The translations under genes and the position numbers were made by a program. A DNA stretch of 5,482 bases, from contig CALAIJ010000164.1 of NCBI GenBank assembly GCA_937923365.1, forward strand, positions 1-5,482, given 5' to 3'. Each line of letters opens with the position of its first letter. Within the stretch, counting starts at the first letter, position 1. Positions 5,411 through 5,482 of the stretch are shown one piece after another. Under the pieces are notes generated by a model. It saw only the letters and a program-made list of their open reading frames with translations, ran no database searches and was not told where the DNA came from. This stretch comes from an uncultured Sulfitobacter sp. Its GTDB lineage: Bacteria; Pseudomonadota; Alphaproteobacteria; Rhodobacterales; Rhodobacteraceae.

Positions 5411-5482
5411 TAGCGGCGCGACTGCGCGATATGGCCCGCAAGGTTCTTGGCATCAACCCAGACCCCCCAGATAAACGAAGAG
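5410..5482 (-). CDS. Unidentified protein, C-terminal 23 residues (cut by right window edge)
   Basis: The minus strand entering from the right edge reads SSFIWGVWVDAKNLAGHIAQSR plus a final R, then TAG at 5412-5410. Codon third positions are mostly G or C, like the other genes here. The competing plus-strand frame from an ATG at 5431 has no ribosome binding site and uses CGA and AGA. The fragment is too short to assign a family. The gene is convergent with lysR, and its stop lies at the right edge of the inverted-repeat element. Confidence 0.5.
   Translation of the reverse strand, partial: SSFIWGVWVDAKNLAGHIAQSRR

Noticed and set aside
5431..5482. Plus-strand ATG frame reading MARKVLGINPDPPDK
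   Set aside because: No ribosome binding site, rare CGA/AGA codons, and the opposite strand gives a better coding pattern ending at the CTAG.

Overview
The window (5482 bp, GC-rich) looks like chromosomal DNA of an alphaproteobacterium, most likely of the Rhodobacterales/Roseobacter group. This is inferred from the GC-ending codons, the GSCFA-domain gene and the style of the Rieske oxygenases; no rRNA or other taxonomic marker is present.

Layout, left to right. (1) 1-461, minus strand: 5' part of a GSCFA-domain gene that starts at a TTG and runs off the left edge. (2) 462-699: divergent intergenic region with two inverted repeats. (3) 700-4071, plus strand: four tightly packed genes. They are a Rieske non-heme iron oxygenase alpha subunit (GTG start), a RidA-like protein lacking the usual arginine, a DUF1028 putative Ntn hydrolase, and a second, paralogous Rieske oxygenase. 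Junctions are a 9 bp gap, a 4 bp overlap and an 8 bp overlap. (4) 4122-5054, plus strand: a LysR-type regulator 50 bp downstream. (5) About 5054-5410: a 357 bp element with 31 bp imperfect terminal inverted repeats flanked by TA (or CTAG), with no intact transposase. It looks like a MITE or a deleted insertion sequence. (6) 5410-5482, minus strand: the 3' end of an unidentified convergent gene.

The four-gene block plus lysR reads as a compact catabolic operon with its regulator. Two oxygenases of one family flank an imine/enamine-type (Rid) protein and a putative Ntn hydrolase. Both oxygenases have Glu rather than Asp at the bridging position between the Rieske and mononuclear iron centres, as in carnitine monooxygenase CntA. 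A plausible but unproven role is stepwise oxidation or N-dealkylation of a small nitrogenous compound. No ferredoxin or reductase is present, so electrons must come from elsewhere. The substrate cannot be read from the sequence.

The element at the right end sits exactly at the joint of two convergent genes. Both genes take their TAG stop from the flanking CTAG, so the insertion appears to have split a four-base shared stop without changing either protein.
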